A stretch of 64,000 nt of DNA from Marinococcus sp. PL1-022. GTDB taxonomy: Bacteria; Bacillota; Bacilli; Bacillales; Marinococcaceae. The stretch's first letter is position 1. Every line of letters begins with the position of its first letter. Shown piece after piece: positions 24,043 to 33,454 of the stretch. The stretch covers positions 2,681,495-2,745,494 of the forward strand of contig NZ_JAWXCX010000001.1 in the NCBI RefSeq assembly GCF_033845285.1, read 5' to 3'. The translations under genes were made by a program, and so were the position numbers. A model generated the notes under the pieces. The model was not told the DNA's origin. It worked only from the letters and a program-made list of their open reading frames with translations, and ran no database searches.

Positions 24043-24849
24043 TTAAACCAATTTTACAATAAACCAGCCGTTGGTCTGGTCTTTTCTATTATAATAGAAC
24101 CTTTCATTGTCTTCGTATCTTACTACCGTTCCTCCGGCGGCTTCTACAATCGCCTGTCCCGCTCCTGTGTCCCACTCCATCGTCGGAGCGTATCGCGGAT
24201 AAAAATCGGCCTTCCCCTCTGCGATCAGGCAGAATTTCAGTGAGCTGCCGGCGGACACCACGTCTACGGCGCTGTATGTTTCTTTTAGTTCATTAATGAA
24301 TGCTTCCGTTTCCGTTGACATGTGTGACCGGCTTGCCACCACATGCGCTTTGTCTTCAGGCCTGGAAACGGCAAGCTTTTCGCCGTGCTGCCGGAGCAGC
24401 TCTTCGCTGAGGGGCAGCTTGGAGGTAACGTCAGTCACTTTATATGCCCCGAATGATTGCCCGCCGATGTACAGCACGTCCTGTGCAGGTACATAAATAA
24501 CTCCTATAACCGGGTATTTGTTTTCAATTTTTGCGATGTTAACCGTGAATTCATCATTCTTTTTCACGAATTCCTTTGTACCATCCAGCGGATCCACGAG
24601 CCAAAACGAGTCCCAGTCTTTACGCTGCTCGTAATCTACGGTATTTCCTTCTTCGCTTATGACCGGAGTTTCCGGATCTGCTTCGTGAAGCCCTTTGGCA
24701 ATAACGTTATGGGCGCGCTTGTCCGCTTCTGTCAGCGGGGAATCGTCCTCTTTATGCTCGACCGTAAAATCCCGCCCGTACACATCCATGATTTCCTGTC
24801 CTGCTTCTACTGCAACTGAAATGATTGCGCTTGTAATTATAGTTGGCAT
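24043..24849 (-). CDS. cysQ: 3'(2'),5'-bisphosphate nucleotidase CysQ
   Basis: 268 residues, ATG after AAAGGAG. Inositol-monophosphatase superfamily: EEGNTVDY, the metal-binding DPLDGTKEF (about 86-94), and EWDTGAGQAI near the C-terminus. CysQ hydrolyses 3'-phosphoadenosine 5'-phosphate, the by-product of PAPS-dependent sulfation or reduction. Bacillus relatives usually rely on NrnA for this, so a dedicated cysQ between a likely anion permease and cpsB raises the possibility of a sulfated cell-surface polysaccharide. That link is inference. Confidence 0.88.
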   Translation of the reverse strand: MPTIITSAIISVAVEAGQEIMDVYGRDFTVEHKEDDSPLTEADKRAHNVIAKGLHEADPETPVISEEGNTVDYEQRKDWDSFWLVDPLDGTKEFVKKNDEFTVNIAKIENKYPVIGVIYVPAQDVLYIGGQSFGAYKVTDVTSKLPLSEELLRQHGEKLAVSRPEDKAHVVASRSHMSTETEAFINELKETYSAVDVVSAGSSLKFCLIAEGKADFYPRYAPTMEWDTGAGQAIVEAAGGTVVRYEDNERFYYNRKDQTNGWFIVKLV

Positions 24850-24925
24850 TTGTTTTCTCCTTTTTATTGCGGTTCCTTAAGGCCAGCCAGCTTCTCGTGA
24901 ATCTTCTCTTAATTCCCTCAGTTCA

Positions 24926-25693
24926 CTAGAATAAGCCGAGAAACTTTTTCTTGCTCTTGATCTTTAGCGGTTCGTCGAGCAGTGGATCTTTGTTTTCAAT
25001 AATACGCCCGGCGTTTTCCAAAAAGGTATCCACGTATTCTGATCCCAACTGATCGCCGATGTACTCATAGGCTTCGCGCAGGTCAAACGGGCGCAGGTCA
25101 ATGTTGTGAGCGTCCGTCGACACGATATGCGTCAGGTTATGGCTCACCATGTCTTCAGCAAACTGCTTGATGCTTTTATGGACTTTACCGGTAAAGCAGT
25201 GAGCGGTAACCTGCGTGAGGGCACCGTTTTTCACAAACTCATGCAAAAGGTCCGGCTGCTCGCGGAACGCCTTCGTCCGCTCGGGGTGTACGATGATCGG
25301 CACATAGCCCTCCACCTGCAGCTCAAACATCAGCTGCTTCGCGTACCGTGGCACCTGTGCGCTCGAAAATTCAACAAACACGTAACGGCTGTGATTCAGG
25401 CCGATCGAGATGCCTTTTTTCAAATCATCGACCAGCTCTCCGTTAATCCGGTTCTCCTGGCCCGGGAGCACCTTCACGTCAATACGGGCGCTTTTCAGCG
25501 ACTCGTTGACGTAGTCCACCAGGTGGGGAATGTCCTGGCCGCTGTTATCCCAGGCGCCGTTTTTATGGTGAGGTGTAGCAACTACGGTATGTATGCCGTT
25601 CGCCTGCGCGGCTCTTGCCATTTCGATGCTGTCCTGAATGGTTCCGGCCCCGTCATCTATGCCGGGGAGTATATGTGAATGCAAATCAATCAT
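24926..25693 (-). CDS. cpsB: Tyrosine-protein phosphatase CpsB/YwqE (intact)
   Basis: 255 residues from ATG 25693 with AAAGGAG upstream. PHP-fold, manganese-dependent phosphatase that dephosphorylates the BY-kinase. Every metal motif is present: IDLHSHILPGIDDG, TPHHKNG, GQENRI, VHPERTKAF and STDAHN. It is the functional reference for the two degenerate paralogues in the window (767-1501 and 36491-37270). The kinase cpsD lies 3.8 kb downstream on the same strand, separated by cysQ, SLC13 and the SGNH gene. Confidence 0.93.
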   Translation of the reverse strand: MIDLHSHILPGIDDGAGTIQDSIEMARAAQANGIHTVVATPHHKNGAWDNSGQDIPHLVDYVNESLKSARIDVKVLPGQENRINGELVDDLKKGISIGLNHSRYVFVEFSSAQVPRYAKQLMFELQVEGYVPIIVHPERTKAFREQPDLLHEFVKNGALTQVTAHCFTGKVHKSIKQFAEDMVSHNLTHIVSTDAHNIDLRPFDLREAYEYIGDQLGSEYVDTFLENAGRIIENKDPLLDEPLKIKSKKKFLGLF

Positions 25694-25775
25694 AATCGTT
25701 TGCTCCTTTGCGTTTTTTCCATAACAACAGCTTATCATATTTTCGTAATTTTATGCATAAGGCTTGCGGCGAGGC

Positions 25776-25820
25776 CATAAAAAAGCCCGGAAGACATCAT
25801 TAACCGAGGTCTTCCGGACT
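25776..25820 (-). terminator. Terminator of the alpha-mannosidase operon
   Basis: On the minus strand AGTCCGGAAGAC pairs with GTCTTCCGGGCT and is followed by TTTTTT. It ends the rok-ABC-mannosidase transcript. Confidence 0.85.
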
Positions 25821-25836
25821 GTAAATTCCGTAATGT

Positions 25837-28800
25837 TCAAATTGTCAGCTTAATTGTTTTGAGCTCATACGGTTTGAAGTGGAGCTTTAAACTGGACCCG
25901 GCGGCGAGCGTTTTTTCCGGTTCTTCCAGCAGATTGCATTCCATGCAGGAGGAAAAGCTATGGGCACTTGTAAACGTTACTTCCCCGCGCATGCCCCCGT
26001 GCTCATGCAGACGCACGATAATTCCTTCATCATCCTCTGCCTGCTTGACGGCGTCCACGGTAATATTGGCTGCATCCGGCTGCAGAAAGCTGTATTCCTG
26101 CGCTTCCATGCCTCCGGAAACACTTTCTGACGGCACGTTCAGCTCAGTCGCTTCCTGAACGGTGCCTCCTTCAAACCAGTCTCCCTGGTGAGGGAAAAGG
26201 CTGTACGTAAAAACGTGCTCACCCTGATCCTGGGTCGGGTCCGGAGCTATCGCGGATTTTAACAGCGTCAGCTTCATGACGTTGTCTTTAATGTCATAGC
26301 CGTACTTGCAGTCGTTAAGCAGGCTGACCCCGTAATCCCGCTCCGAAAGGTCTGCCCATTGATGGCCCACTGTTTCAAACATGGCCATATCCCAGCTTGT
26401 ATTCCAGTGGGTTGGGCGCGTGACATTGCCGTATTGAATATCATAGGTCGCTTCAGTGGCACGAATCTGTACTGGAAACGCTGCTTTCAGCAGCTGCTGA
26501 TGCTCGTGCCAGTCAACTGTCGTTTCAAAATCGATTCTTCGTGAATGGCTGTATACGATCACCCTTTGATAAATCGCCGAAGACTGATAGCTCCATTCCA
26601 ATTCGATGACTGCTCGAAGCGGTCCGTTTTCGATCAGGCGTATTGCTTTCAAGTCAGAGACGGTGTACTGTTTCTCTTTATAGAAAATATCAATATCCCA
26701 GGCATCAAATGCGAGCGGCTTATCCTCAAACACTTCGAGAACATTCGCCGGGCCGGCCAATGCTTCGCGCCTGGATTTTTTATCATACACGCTCACGAGC
26801 TGGCCATATTCATTAAAATCGATCGTATAAAAAGGCGTTTCCATCCGGTGGTTGTCGTATTGGAACGGCGTGCCCTTTCTTTTCTGAGCCGCCCCGGCGG
26901 AATAGATCACCTTGTACCCGAGCGCCGGCAGGTCCGGCACATGTACGAGCACTTCTCCTGATTCTGCTGTCTGCATATCCAACTGCTCACCCGTATGGTC
27001 GGTCCAGCTCTTTTCTGCATCCGGCACCTGGACCAGTGCCCCGCGCGAGTGGGAGGCTGGATTAAAAATAGTCTGCGCCTCTCCGGCATGTTCATGCTTC
27101 AGCAGCTCCGTCTTCGCTTCCTGTTCATTTGCTTCGACGAGCTCCAGTGCCTTTGCATATTCCTTTGTGCTGTCTTCATACACTTCCCGAATCGAAGAGC
27201 CCGGGATAATGTCATGAAACTGGTTGCGCAGAATGATTTTCCATCCCTTCTGCAGCCTTTCCTGCCGGTCCTTGTGCCACGAACCGTTCTGAAGATACGC
27301 GAGTGTGTCGAGCCATTCCGCCCGGCGGTAACGCTGCTCTGCGGTGCGGTTCATTTTTTTATTGTACGCCTGGCTGGTGTACGTGCCCCGGTGATACTCC
27401 AAATACAGCTCCCCGTCCCACGTATGAACATACTGATCGGTTTGCTCCATGCGTTCATGAAGCCCGTCAAGATACTCGTCGACCCTGCCCGTTTTTACAT
27501 TCGGAAGTCCGGGCATTTCATCAAACCGGCGGATTTTCTCCAGCATATCCCGGTTCACCCCGCCTCCTCCGTCTCCGTATCCGTAGGACAGAAGCAGCTC
27601 ATTATTAAAGGAACGGTCCCGGTACTGATCCCAGATCCCCTGGATGCTTTCGGCTTCAATTTCACCGTTGTAGGTATATTTATTTGACCCATCCGGCGTC
27701 GTAATAAAATGAGCAGCAATCTCAGTGCCGTCGATTCCGCGCCAGGTGAAGGTGTCATGAGGCATACGGTTGTACTGGTTCCAGCTGATCTTGGTCGTAA
27801 TAAATGTGTCGATCCCTGCCTGCTTTAAAATTTGCGGCAGTGCCCACGAGTAGCCGAACACGTCCGGAAGCCACAAATAGCGGCACCGCTCCACCCCCAG
27901 CTCCTGTTCGAGGAAGCGCTGGCCGTACAGCAGCTGCCTGCTTAAGGATTCACCGGAAGGAATGTTGCAGTCAGCTTCAAGCCACATCGCTCCCCCGGCT
28001 TCCCAGCGTCCTTCAGCTATGCGCTGTTTGATCTGTTCGTAAATCTCCGGGTAGTCGTTCTTTATATATTCATACAGCTGGGGCTGCGTCTGCAGAAACT
28101 GGTATTCCGGATACTGGTCCATTAATTTCAGGACAGTGGAAAAGGAACGTCCCGCTTTTTCCCTCGTATGCTTAAGACGCCAGAGCCAGGCGACATCAAT
28201 GTGAGTATGACCGACGGCCCGCACGGTCAGCGGATGCTCCTCCTGCAACGGCTTCAGGTCGTTATGAAGCTTGTCATTCGCTTCTTCCACCGACTCGTAA
28301 AACGCCCCGTTCCCCGGCACGCGCCAGTCGATCTGCTGAAATGCCCGGTCGATCGCCTGCAGCAGCAGTGCCCGTTTAGCATCCCGTTCGTCTAGCACAG
28401 CCACGGTTTCCAGCGCCGCTTCTGCTGTGTAATACAGATCATCCGCCGGCTCATGCAGGCAGGAGATAAAGGCAGTCTGCAGCCGGTGCTCCTGAATCTC
28501 CCGGTTTCCTTTAATTCCTTCGAGCCCGGACCAGAGCCGGAATTCCAGCGTAAGTTTCTGCCCGATCAACCGTTCTGGAAAAAACACCTCTTTGTGGTTC
28601 CCATCAACGGCCTGCAACGGCTCGCCGTTCACGTACAGCAGTGACTCAAATCCGGAATTGTGGCCGCCGCCCGTTTTCCCGAAGTCAAACACGCCGACGA
28701 CCCTTTCTCCCTGCCACTCGCCCGGCAGCTCCACTTCTGCTTTCAGCCAGAGGTAGCGGTCCCTCCCTTCCCAGCGGTCGCCAATGTTCATTTCGGTCGT

Positions 28801-28944
28801 TTCCTGCTCCGGCATGGCCTGTATGATTTCTTCTCCCGTTTGTTCCTCCACCGTTTGAAAACGCTCGATCGACTGCTTTCCGGTATATCGGAACTGCTTT
28901 AATTCGCTTATCCGCTGTGCTAATTTTTCTTCTGTCCAAAACAT
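25837..28944 (-). CDS. GH38 alpha-mannosidase
   Basis: 1035 residues. N-terminal region, then the GH38 catalytic domain with the metal-binding VGHTHIDVAWLWRL (about 244-257), nucleophile Asp near 361 in LWLPDVFGYSW, and the HDIIPGSSI motif, followed by mid and C-terminal beta domains. Start: ATG 28944 has GAGAGG nine bases upstream; the ATG three codons earlier overlaps it. No signal peptide, so it works in the cytoplasm on imported mannosides. It lies 30 bases after two ABC permease genes and under the ROK regulator, so the imported substrate is probably a manno-oligosaccharide or mannosyl-glycoside. Confidence 0.92.
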   Translation of the reverse strand: MFWTEEKLAQRISELKQFRYTGKQSIERFQTVEEQTGEEIIQAMPEQETTEMNIGDRWEGRDRYLWLKAEVELPGEWQGERVVGVFDFGKTGGGHNSGFESLLYVNGEPLQAVDGNHKEVFFPERLIGQKLTLEFRLWSGLEGIKGNREIQEHRLQTAFISCLHEPADDLYYTAEAALETVAVLDERDAKRALLLQAIDRAFQQIDWRVPGNGAFYESVEEANDKLHNDLKPLQEEHPLTVRAVGHTHIDVAWLWRLKHTREKAGRSFSTVLKLMDQYPEYQFLQTQPQLYEYIKNDYPEIYEQIKQRIAEGRWEAGGAMWLEADCNIPSGESLSRQLLYGQRFLEQELGVERCRYLWLPDVFGYSWALPQILKQAGIDTFITTKISWNQYNRMPHDTFTWRGIDGTEIAAHFITTPDGSNKYTYNGEIEAESIQGIWDQYRDRSFNNELLLSYGYGDGGGGVNRDMLEKIRRFDEMPGLPNVKTGRVDEYLDGLHERMEQTDQYVHTWDGELYLEYHRGTYTSQAYNKKMNRTAEQRYRRAEWLDTLAYLQNGSWHKDRQERLQKGWKIILRNQFHDIIPGSSIREVYEDSTKEYAKALELVEANEQEAKTELLKHEHAGEAQTIFNPASHSRGALVQVPDAEKSWTDHTGEQLDMQTAESGEVLVHVPDLPALGYKVIYSAGAAQKRKGTPFQYDNHRMETPFYTIDFNEYGQLVSVYDKKSRREALAGPANVLEVFEDKPLAFDAWDIDIFYKEKQYTVSDLKAIRLIENGPLRAVIELEWSYQSSAIYQRVIVYSHSRRIDFETTVDWHEHQQLLKAAFPVQIRATEATYDIQYGNVTRPTHWNTSWDMAMFETVGHQWADLSERDYGVSLLNDCKYGYDIKDNVMKLTLLKSAIAPDPTQDQGEHVFTYSLFPHQGDWFEGGTVQEATELNVPSESVSGGMEAQEYSFLQPDAANITVDAVKQAEDDEGIIVRLHEHGGMRGEVTFTSAHSFSSCMECNLLEEPEKTLAAGSSLKLHFKPYELKTIKLTI

Positions 28945-28974
28945 GGTTCTCATCCTCTCTGAAGTAAATCCCTG

Positions 28975-29820
28975 CTATCCTTTAACAGCTCCGCTTGTCA
29001 ATGCTCCGACAATGTAGCGCTGCAGCAGGACGAATAAAATGACTACTGGAATAATGGACATAATGCTTCCTGCAGCTAGCAGGTGGGTCGTAATCTGGGT
29101 CTGGGTGGACTGGAGATTCACCACGCCAACCGAGACCGGGTACAGCGACGCATCATCAATCAGAATGAATGGAATGACAAACTGCGACCAGCTCTGCACG
29201 GCGACAATAATCACGACGGAAACGATACCTGGCATGCTGACCGGAAACAGGACCCGGCTCAGCATCTGCCATTTGTTGCACCCGTCAATAATTGCCGCCT
29301 CGTCCATATCCACCGGGACGGTATCAATGTAGTTTTTCAAAAACCACGTGGTAAATGGAAGCACGACGGCGACGTATACGAGCACGACCAGCCACAGCTG
29401 GTTCAAAAGCCCCCAGCTTGCAAACAGCCGGTACAATGGGATGGTGATAACTACTGCTGAAATCATCTGTGTCATTAACACGGCGACCATCAGCTGATTT
29501 TTAAACTTCATCCGGTACCTTGATAAGGCAAACGCTGCCGGTACTGCGATGATCAGTGTCAGTATTACCGTTGAAGCTACAATCCGAAACGAATTCCACA
29601 AATATTGCAGCACCGGGGCTGTATCAAGCACCTCCCGATAGTTCCCGATCGCAAAGCTTGTCGGTATGATACTTGGAGGCACCTGCAGCACCTCAAACCT
29701 TGTCTGCAGGGACAGGGAAAGCACCCAGAGAAGCGGAAATAAAAAGCTGAGGACGACAAGCACATAGCTTGTATACAGCCCAATCCTTATCCATCGCTGT
29801 TTTTTCGCACCTACCATCAT
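28975..29820 (-). CDS. ABC sugar transporter permease (MalG-like)
   Basis: 281 residues, six hydrophobic segments, and the EAA loop DMDEAAIIDGCNKWQMLSRV (coupling to the ATPase). ATG directly follows the stop of the upstream permease, with the ribosome site AGGGGGG inside that gene. Inner-membrane partner of the permease at 29821 and the lipoprotein at 30753. No ATPase gene is present; Bacillales often share one MsmX-type ATPase among such importers. Confidence 0.92.
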   Translation of the reverse strand: MMVGAKKQRWIRIGLYTSYVLVVLSFLFPLLWVLSLSLQTRFEVLQVPPSIIPTSFAIGNYREVLDTAPVLQYLWNSFRIVASTVILTLIIAVPAAFALSRYRMKFKNQLMVAVLMTQMISAVVITIPLYRLFASWGLLNQLWLVVLVYVAVVLPFTTWFLKNYIDTVPVDMDEAAIIDGCNKWQMLSRVLFPVSMPGIVSVVIIVAVQSWSQFVIPFILIDDASLYPVSVGVVNLQSTQTQITTHLLAAGSIMSIIPVVILFVLLQRYIVGALTSGAVKG

Positions 29821-30756
29821 TTATTCTTCCCCCCTTCGGCCGAGTACCTTTAAGTACACAAGCGTCATCACTACGTTCACAACCAGCAGTACTACGGCGG
29901 TCGCGGCGCCTTCTCCGAGATTAAACTCCCTGAAAATAGCTGTGTAGATACTTAAAGCGATAACTTCTGTGCTGTTACCCGGCCCGCCGCCTGTGAGGGC
30001 CATCACCATATCGAACGTGTTAAAGGTATCAATCGAAATAATGATGAGGTTGACCAGGATAATAGGGGCGATCGCTGGAAGAATAACATTTTTCATGCGC
30101 TGCAGCGCACTTGCCCCGTCGATGACCGCTGCTTCCAGCACATCCTTTGAAACCGTTTTCAATCCTGCATACATTAAGATCATGCTGAACGCAGTACCCC
30201 GCCATATATTTGCAAGCGTCACGGACAACAGCGCCATGGTCGGGTCGGAGAGAAAGGAAACGGGCTCGAGGCCGACGGTGCTCAGGGCATAATTGATAAT
30301 GCCTGCGTCTGTTTCGTTATACAGCATGCCCCAGATTACCCCGATCACGACGCCCGGAATGGCCCAGGCAACGAGGACAGAGGTACGCACGATAACCGTT
30401 CCCCGCAGGTTCATTTTTTCGCCCTGCACAATGAGAAGCGCAACGATAAAACCGGCAAAGAGCTGAAAAACAACGCTGAAAAACACGAAGAATGCCGTCG
30501 TTCCGATCATTGGGAAAAAACCCGGAAGCGTAAACATGCGAAGGTATGATTCCAGCGTATAGTCGTACCCCACCTGAATCATATTTGCATCAGTGAAGCT
30601 CAGCCGCACTATCTGGAGAATCGGATAAAGAAACACTGCAGCGAGCACCAGCAAGAGAGGGATCAGCCAGGGATACGGAGTGTCCCAAATTGTTTTTCTC
30701 GGCCTCCTCTTTTGCTGCGTTTGCTGAGGGGGAAACGCTTTGTCGTATGTGCTCAT
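29821..30756 (-). CDS. ABC sugar transporter permease (MalF-like)
   Basis: 311 residues. A cytoplasmic N-terminal tail rich in Gln, Lys and Arg, six hydrophobic segments, and the EAA loop LEAAVIDGASALQRMKNVIL. Its ATG overlaps the stop of the lipoprotein gene by four bases, a sign of translational coupling. Forms the membrane heterodimer with the next gene. Substrate presumably a mannoside because of the GH38 enzyme in the same operon. Confidence 0.92.
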   Translation of the reverse strand: MSTYDKAFPPQQTQQKRRPRKTIWDTPYPWLIPLLLVLAAVFLYPILQIVRLSFTDANMIQVGYDYTLESYLRMFTLPGFFPMIGTTAFFVFFSVVFQLFAGFIVALLIVQGEKMNLRGTVIVRTSVLVAWAIPGVVIGVIWGMLYNETDAGIINYALSTVGLEPVSFLSDPTMALLSVTLANIWRGTAFSMILMYAGLKTVSKDVLEAAVIDGASALQRMKNVILPAIAPIILVNLIIISIDTFNTFDMVMALTGGGPGNSTEVIALSIYTAIFREFNLGEGAATAVVLLVVNVVMTLVYLKVLGRRGEE

Positions 30757-32057
30757 TCGCTCTCACCGCTTTCTCCAAAGGTGACAATCTCCCATGCATC
30801 ATCGACCGCCTGTTCCGGCTCCTTGCTTCCGGATATTACCTGGGAAATAGCCGTTTGCAGCTGTACCGAAATTTCGTTATATTTTGAGGCTCCTGGGCGG
30901 GCTTCGGCCTCTGTTTCCAGAGATGTTAGAAACTCGTCATTGAAAGCGCCCGGATTGTAGGAATCAGATTCATATACCGACTCCCGGGCCGGCAGCGATC
31001 CCTGAATCGAAGTGAATTCACCCATTCCCTCCTCGCTGATAAAGGAGTTCACAAGGAAATCAAAGGCGGCCTCCTGCTTTTTTGGATCCTCCGCAAAAAT
31101 ACCCCATGCCCAGCCGCCGGCGCTTGATACGGTTGGATCATTTTCCTCAACAGTCGGGAGGGAAGCTACTTCCCAGTTCTCAAAATCATCACCAAGTATC
31201 TCCTCTATCGTGGCTGCCTGCCAGCTTCCACCTAAAAACATGGCCGTATCGCCGGCAGCAACTTCCCCGTTGGCATCATTTTCCTGTCCAGAGCTTGCCA
31301 TGCGTTTGGAAACCGCTCCTTCCTCCTGGGCCCGGTCAAGCGTTTCAAACGTACGGATCATGGCCTCCCGGTTCTTTCCTTCGCCAAACGTCGGGTTGCC
31401 TTCCTCATCCACCAGCTCGCCGCCCTGCGACCAGAACAACGGCCATAACGACGTCACTGAGGTGCCTTCTCCAATTCCCAGTGGAAGCACAAGTCCTTCA
31501 TAGCCTTCTTTTTGTACTTCATTGGATACTTCAATGACTTCGTCCCAGGTCGATGGAGGTTCTTCAATGATTTCCTTGTTATAATAAAGCATTCTCGTAT
31601 CTGTGCTCATATACAGGCCGTAAATCTTTCCATCATCGCCCCGCAGCACCTTTTCCGCAAAGGGAAGGTAATCATCCGGATCGATGCCGCGCTCTTCCAT
31701 CAGCTCATCCAGGGGCTGCAGGTATTCCTTGTAACGATCCAGCATATAGCCGTCAATCGCAGCCATATCCGGGGCCCGGCCGGTATTTGCCTGTTCAAGC
31801 AGCCTGGCCATTGCTTCATCAATGTTGCTCGATTGAAGACTTATTTGAATATCCATATCCGGGTGCTCTTTTTCAAACGACTGAATGTTTCCTGAAATAT
31901 ACTCTGAAGTTGCGGCTGATGGGGCTTCAGGTGAATACCCTGCTGTCGTATACCAGGTGAGCGTTTCTTTCTCTTCAGCGCTGGGGTTTTCGCTGCTGCA
32001 GCCAGTCATACCTGCTATTACCAGCATAGATATTCCGATTGGTATTGTTTTTTTCAT
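30753..32057 (-). CDS. ABC transporter sugar-binding lipoprotein
   Basis: 434 residues. Lipoprotein signal peptide with lipobox ending MTGC (Cys near 20), then a type 1 extracellular solute-binding fold (EKETLTWYTT, GKIYGLYMSTDTRMLYYNKE, FLGGSWQ). Acidic surface with many Glu/Asp, as expected for a moderately halophilic organism. ATG after GCGGAG. First gene of the importer-mannosidase operon, with a palindromic operator just upstream (32097-32121). Confidence 0.93.
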   Translation of the reverse strand: MKKTIPIGISMLVIAGMTGCSSENPSAEEKETLTWYTTAGYSPEAPSAATSEYISGNIQSFEKEHPDMDIQISLQSSNIDEAMARLLEQANTGRAPDMAAIDGYMLDRYKEYLQPLDELMEERGIDPDDYLPFAEKVLRGDDGKIYGLYMSTDTRMLYYNKEIIEEPPSTWDEVIEVSNEVQKEGYEGLVLPLGIGEGTSVTSLWPLFWSQGGELVDEEGNPTFGEGKNREAMIRTFETLDRAQEEGAVSKRMASSGQENDANGEVAAGDTAMFLGGSWQAATIEEILGDDFENWEVASLPTVEENDPTVSSAGGWAWGIFAEDPKKQEAAFDFLVNSFISEEGMGEFTSIQGSLPARESVYESDSYNPGAFNDEFLTSLETEAEARPGASKYNEISVQLQTAISQVISGSKEPEQAVDDAWEIVTFGESGESE

Positions 32058-32096
32058 GAGGCTCCGCCTCCGATCTGCAGTATTTTGTAGATCTTC

Positions 32097-32121
32097 ACTT
32101 CTTAAAACAATTTTAATAAGT
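32097..32121. promoter_or_regulatory. 25-bp palindromic operator, copy 1 (ROK repressor)
   Basis: On the minus strand the half site ACTTATTAAAA faces TTTTAAGAAGT across TTG. The same palindrome with centre CAA occurs upstream of the ROK gene (33334-33358). Identical architecture at both ends of the rok gene marks it as the repressor's binding site. Confidence 0.8.
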
Positions 32122-32150
32122 CTCTAAAAGCTAAAGGCTGCAGAAATTTT

Positions 32151-33320
32151 TTAGTGCAGCGCTCGTTTTAAAATCAGGGAAGCCGCTCCCATCGCTTCCG
32201 CTTCCTGCCCGAACTTGGACGAAATAAACTCCATGGCGCCTGCTGTTTCAGGATAGACGCATTCCCTGACTATTCTTTCCGCTTCTTCAGGAAAGTCCGG
32301 CACAGCTGTAATCAACCTTCCGCCAATGACGACCAGCTCTGGATTAAGAAAATTGACTTTATCTGCAATGGCACAGCTGACGTCCTCCATGCTTTCCTGA
32401 ATGATCTCCTGTGCCAGCGGGTCCCCTTTTGCCAGGCCTTCAATGAATTCTTCTATGGAATGTAAATCTTTCGGCAGTGATGTTGAATCGCCTCGATGTA
32501 TCCGGCCCTTGGTTTCTTCTATGATTGGAAGAATGGAGTATAATGCCTTCCCTGTTACATTGTTTTTCGGACGCAGTCGGCTGCTGTCGAATCCGACCTC
32601 CCCCGCCAGGTGGGTCGTCCCACGGAAAAGTTGGCCATTAATGATATAGCTGCTCCCGATACCAAAATCGATCATGAAATATAGAACGTTTTCCGCCTCC
32701 CGCGCATGACCGTAATGCCATTCCCCGAGCAGCATGCAGTTCGCGTCTTTTTCAAGGCAGACAGCTGCAGCAAACGCTTCTTCAAATAAAGAAACGACTT
32801 GGATGTTCCGCCATAGAGGCAGGTGTGGCGGGGATAAAATGGTACCTTTATCCGCATTGACCGGGCCGGGTGAACTAATACCGATACCTACCATTTTTTT
32901 TAACCGGAATTCGGGCGTATTTACGATTTTTTGTAGTTCATGTATCACTCTCCCTATTACCGTTTCAGGCTCTTCCGTCAGAGAAAAGGATTCTGTCTCC
33001 CGGTAAATTATCTCCCCCTTTAACGTAGTAATCACAAGCACGACCTCTTCAACCGAAATACTCACGCCAACCAGGTAGTGCCATTCGCCGTCCAATGTGT
33101 ACAGTGTTGGTTTTCTTCCTCCGTTAGACAGCGCCTGTCCTGCTTCCTGAAGAAGTCGTGCTTTTTCCAGATCAACCAGAATATTTCCTACGGAGGCCAC
33201 TGTTAAGCCTGTCGTTTTAGCCATTTCCTGCTGGGTCATCGGCTCTTCACTGCGGTGCAGCAATTCAAATACACGCCGTCGGTTTGCTGTTTTTAACATA
33301 TTTGCGTTCGTTACCGTCAT
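32151..33320 (-). CDS. ROK-family transcriptional repressor
   Basis: 389 residues from ATG 33320 (GGTGG upstream; GTG three codons earlier is possible). N-terminal winged helix (TANRRRVFELLHRSEEPMTQ, LTVASVGNILVDLE) followed by a ROK sugar-kinase-like domain with DFGIGSSY and HLAGEVGFD. The zinc motif CxCGxxGC typical of many ROK proteins is absent. It precedes the binding-protein gene in the same direction and is flanked by two matching palindromes and a perfect cre box, so it likely represses itself and the mannoside operon until substrate binds. Confidence 0.9.
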   Translation of the reverse strand: MTVTNANMLKTANRRRVFELLHRSEEPMTQQEMAKTTGLTVASVGNILVDLEKARLLQEAGQALSNGGRKPTLYTLDGEWHYLVGVSISVEEVVLVITTLKGEIIYRETESFSLTEEPETVIGRVIHELQKIVNTPEFRLKKMVGIGISSPGPVNADKGTILSPPHLPLWRNIQVVSLFEEAFAAAVCLEKDANCMLLGEWHYGHAREAENVLYFMIDFGIGSSYIINGQLFRGTTHLAGEVGFDSSRLRPKNNVTGKALYSILPIIEETKGRIHRGDSTSLPKDLHSIEEFIEGLAKGDPLAQEIIQESMEDVSCAIADKVNFLNPELVVIGGRLITAVPDFPEEAERIVRECVYPETAGAMEFISSKFGQEAEAMGAASLILKRALH

Positions 33321-33333
33321 GATAGCCACCTAT

Positions 33334-33358
33334 ACTTTTTAAAATTGTTTTAATAAGT
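33334..33358. promoter_or_regulatory. 25-bp palindromic operator, copy 2 (ROK repressor)
   Basis: Minus strand: ACTTATTAAAA, centre CAA, TTTTAAAAAGT. It sits 14 bases upstream of the rok start codon. Confidence 0.8.
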
Positions 33359-33364
33359 AACTAA

Positions 33365-33380
33365 ATGTTAACGCTTTCAT
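33365..33380 (-). promoter_or_regulatory. CcpA cre site upstream of rok
   Basis: On the minus strand ATGAAAGCGTTAACAT matches every position of WTGNAANCGNWWNCAW. It places rok, and probably the mannoside operon behind it, under carbon-catabolite control. Confidence 0.85.
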
Positions 33381-33454
33381 TTAAGAAAGTCAACATTTTC
33401 TTTTTTGATATGACTCTATTACAATAAACTCATCTGAACCATTGGAGTGATTAT

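Noticed and set aside
28975-33320. A missing ABC ATPase taken as a broken transporter
   Set aside because: Bacillales carbohydrate importers of this type commonly share a single ATPase (MsmX) encoded elsewhere.
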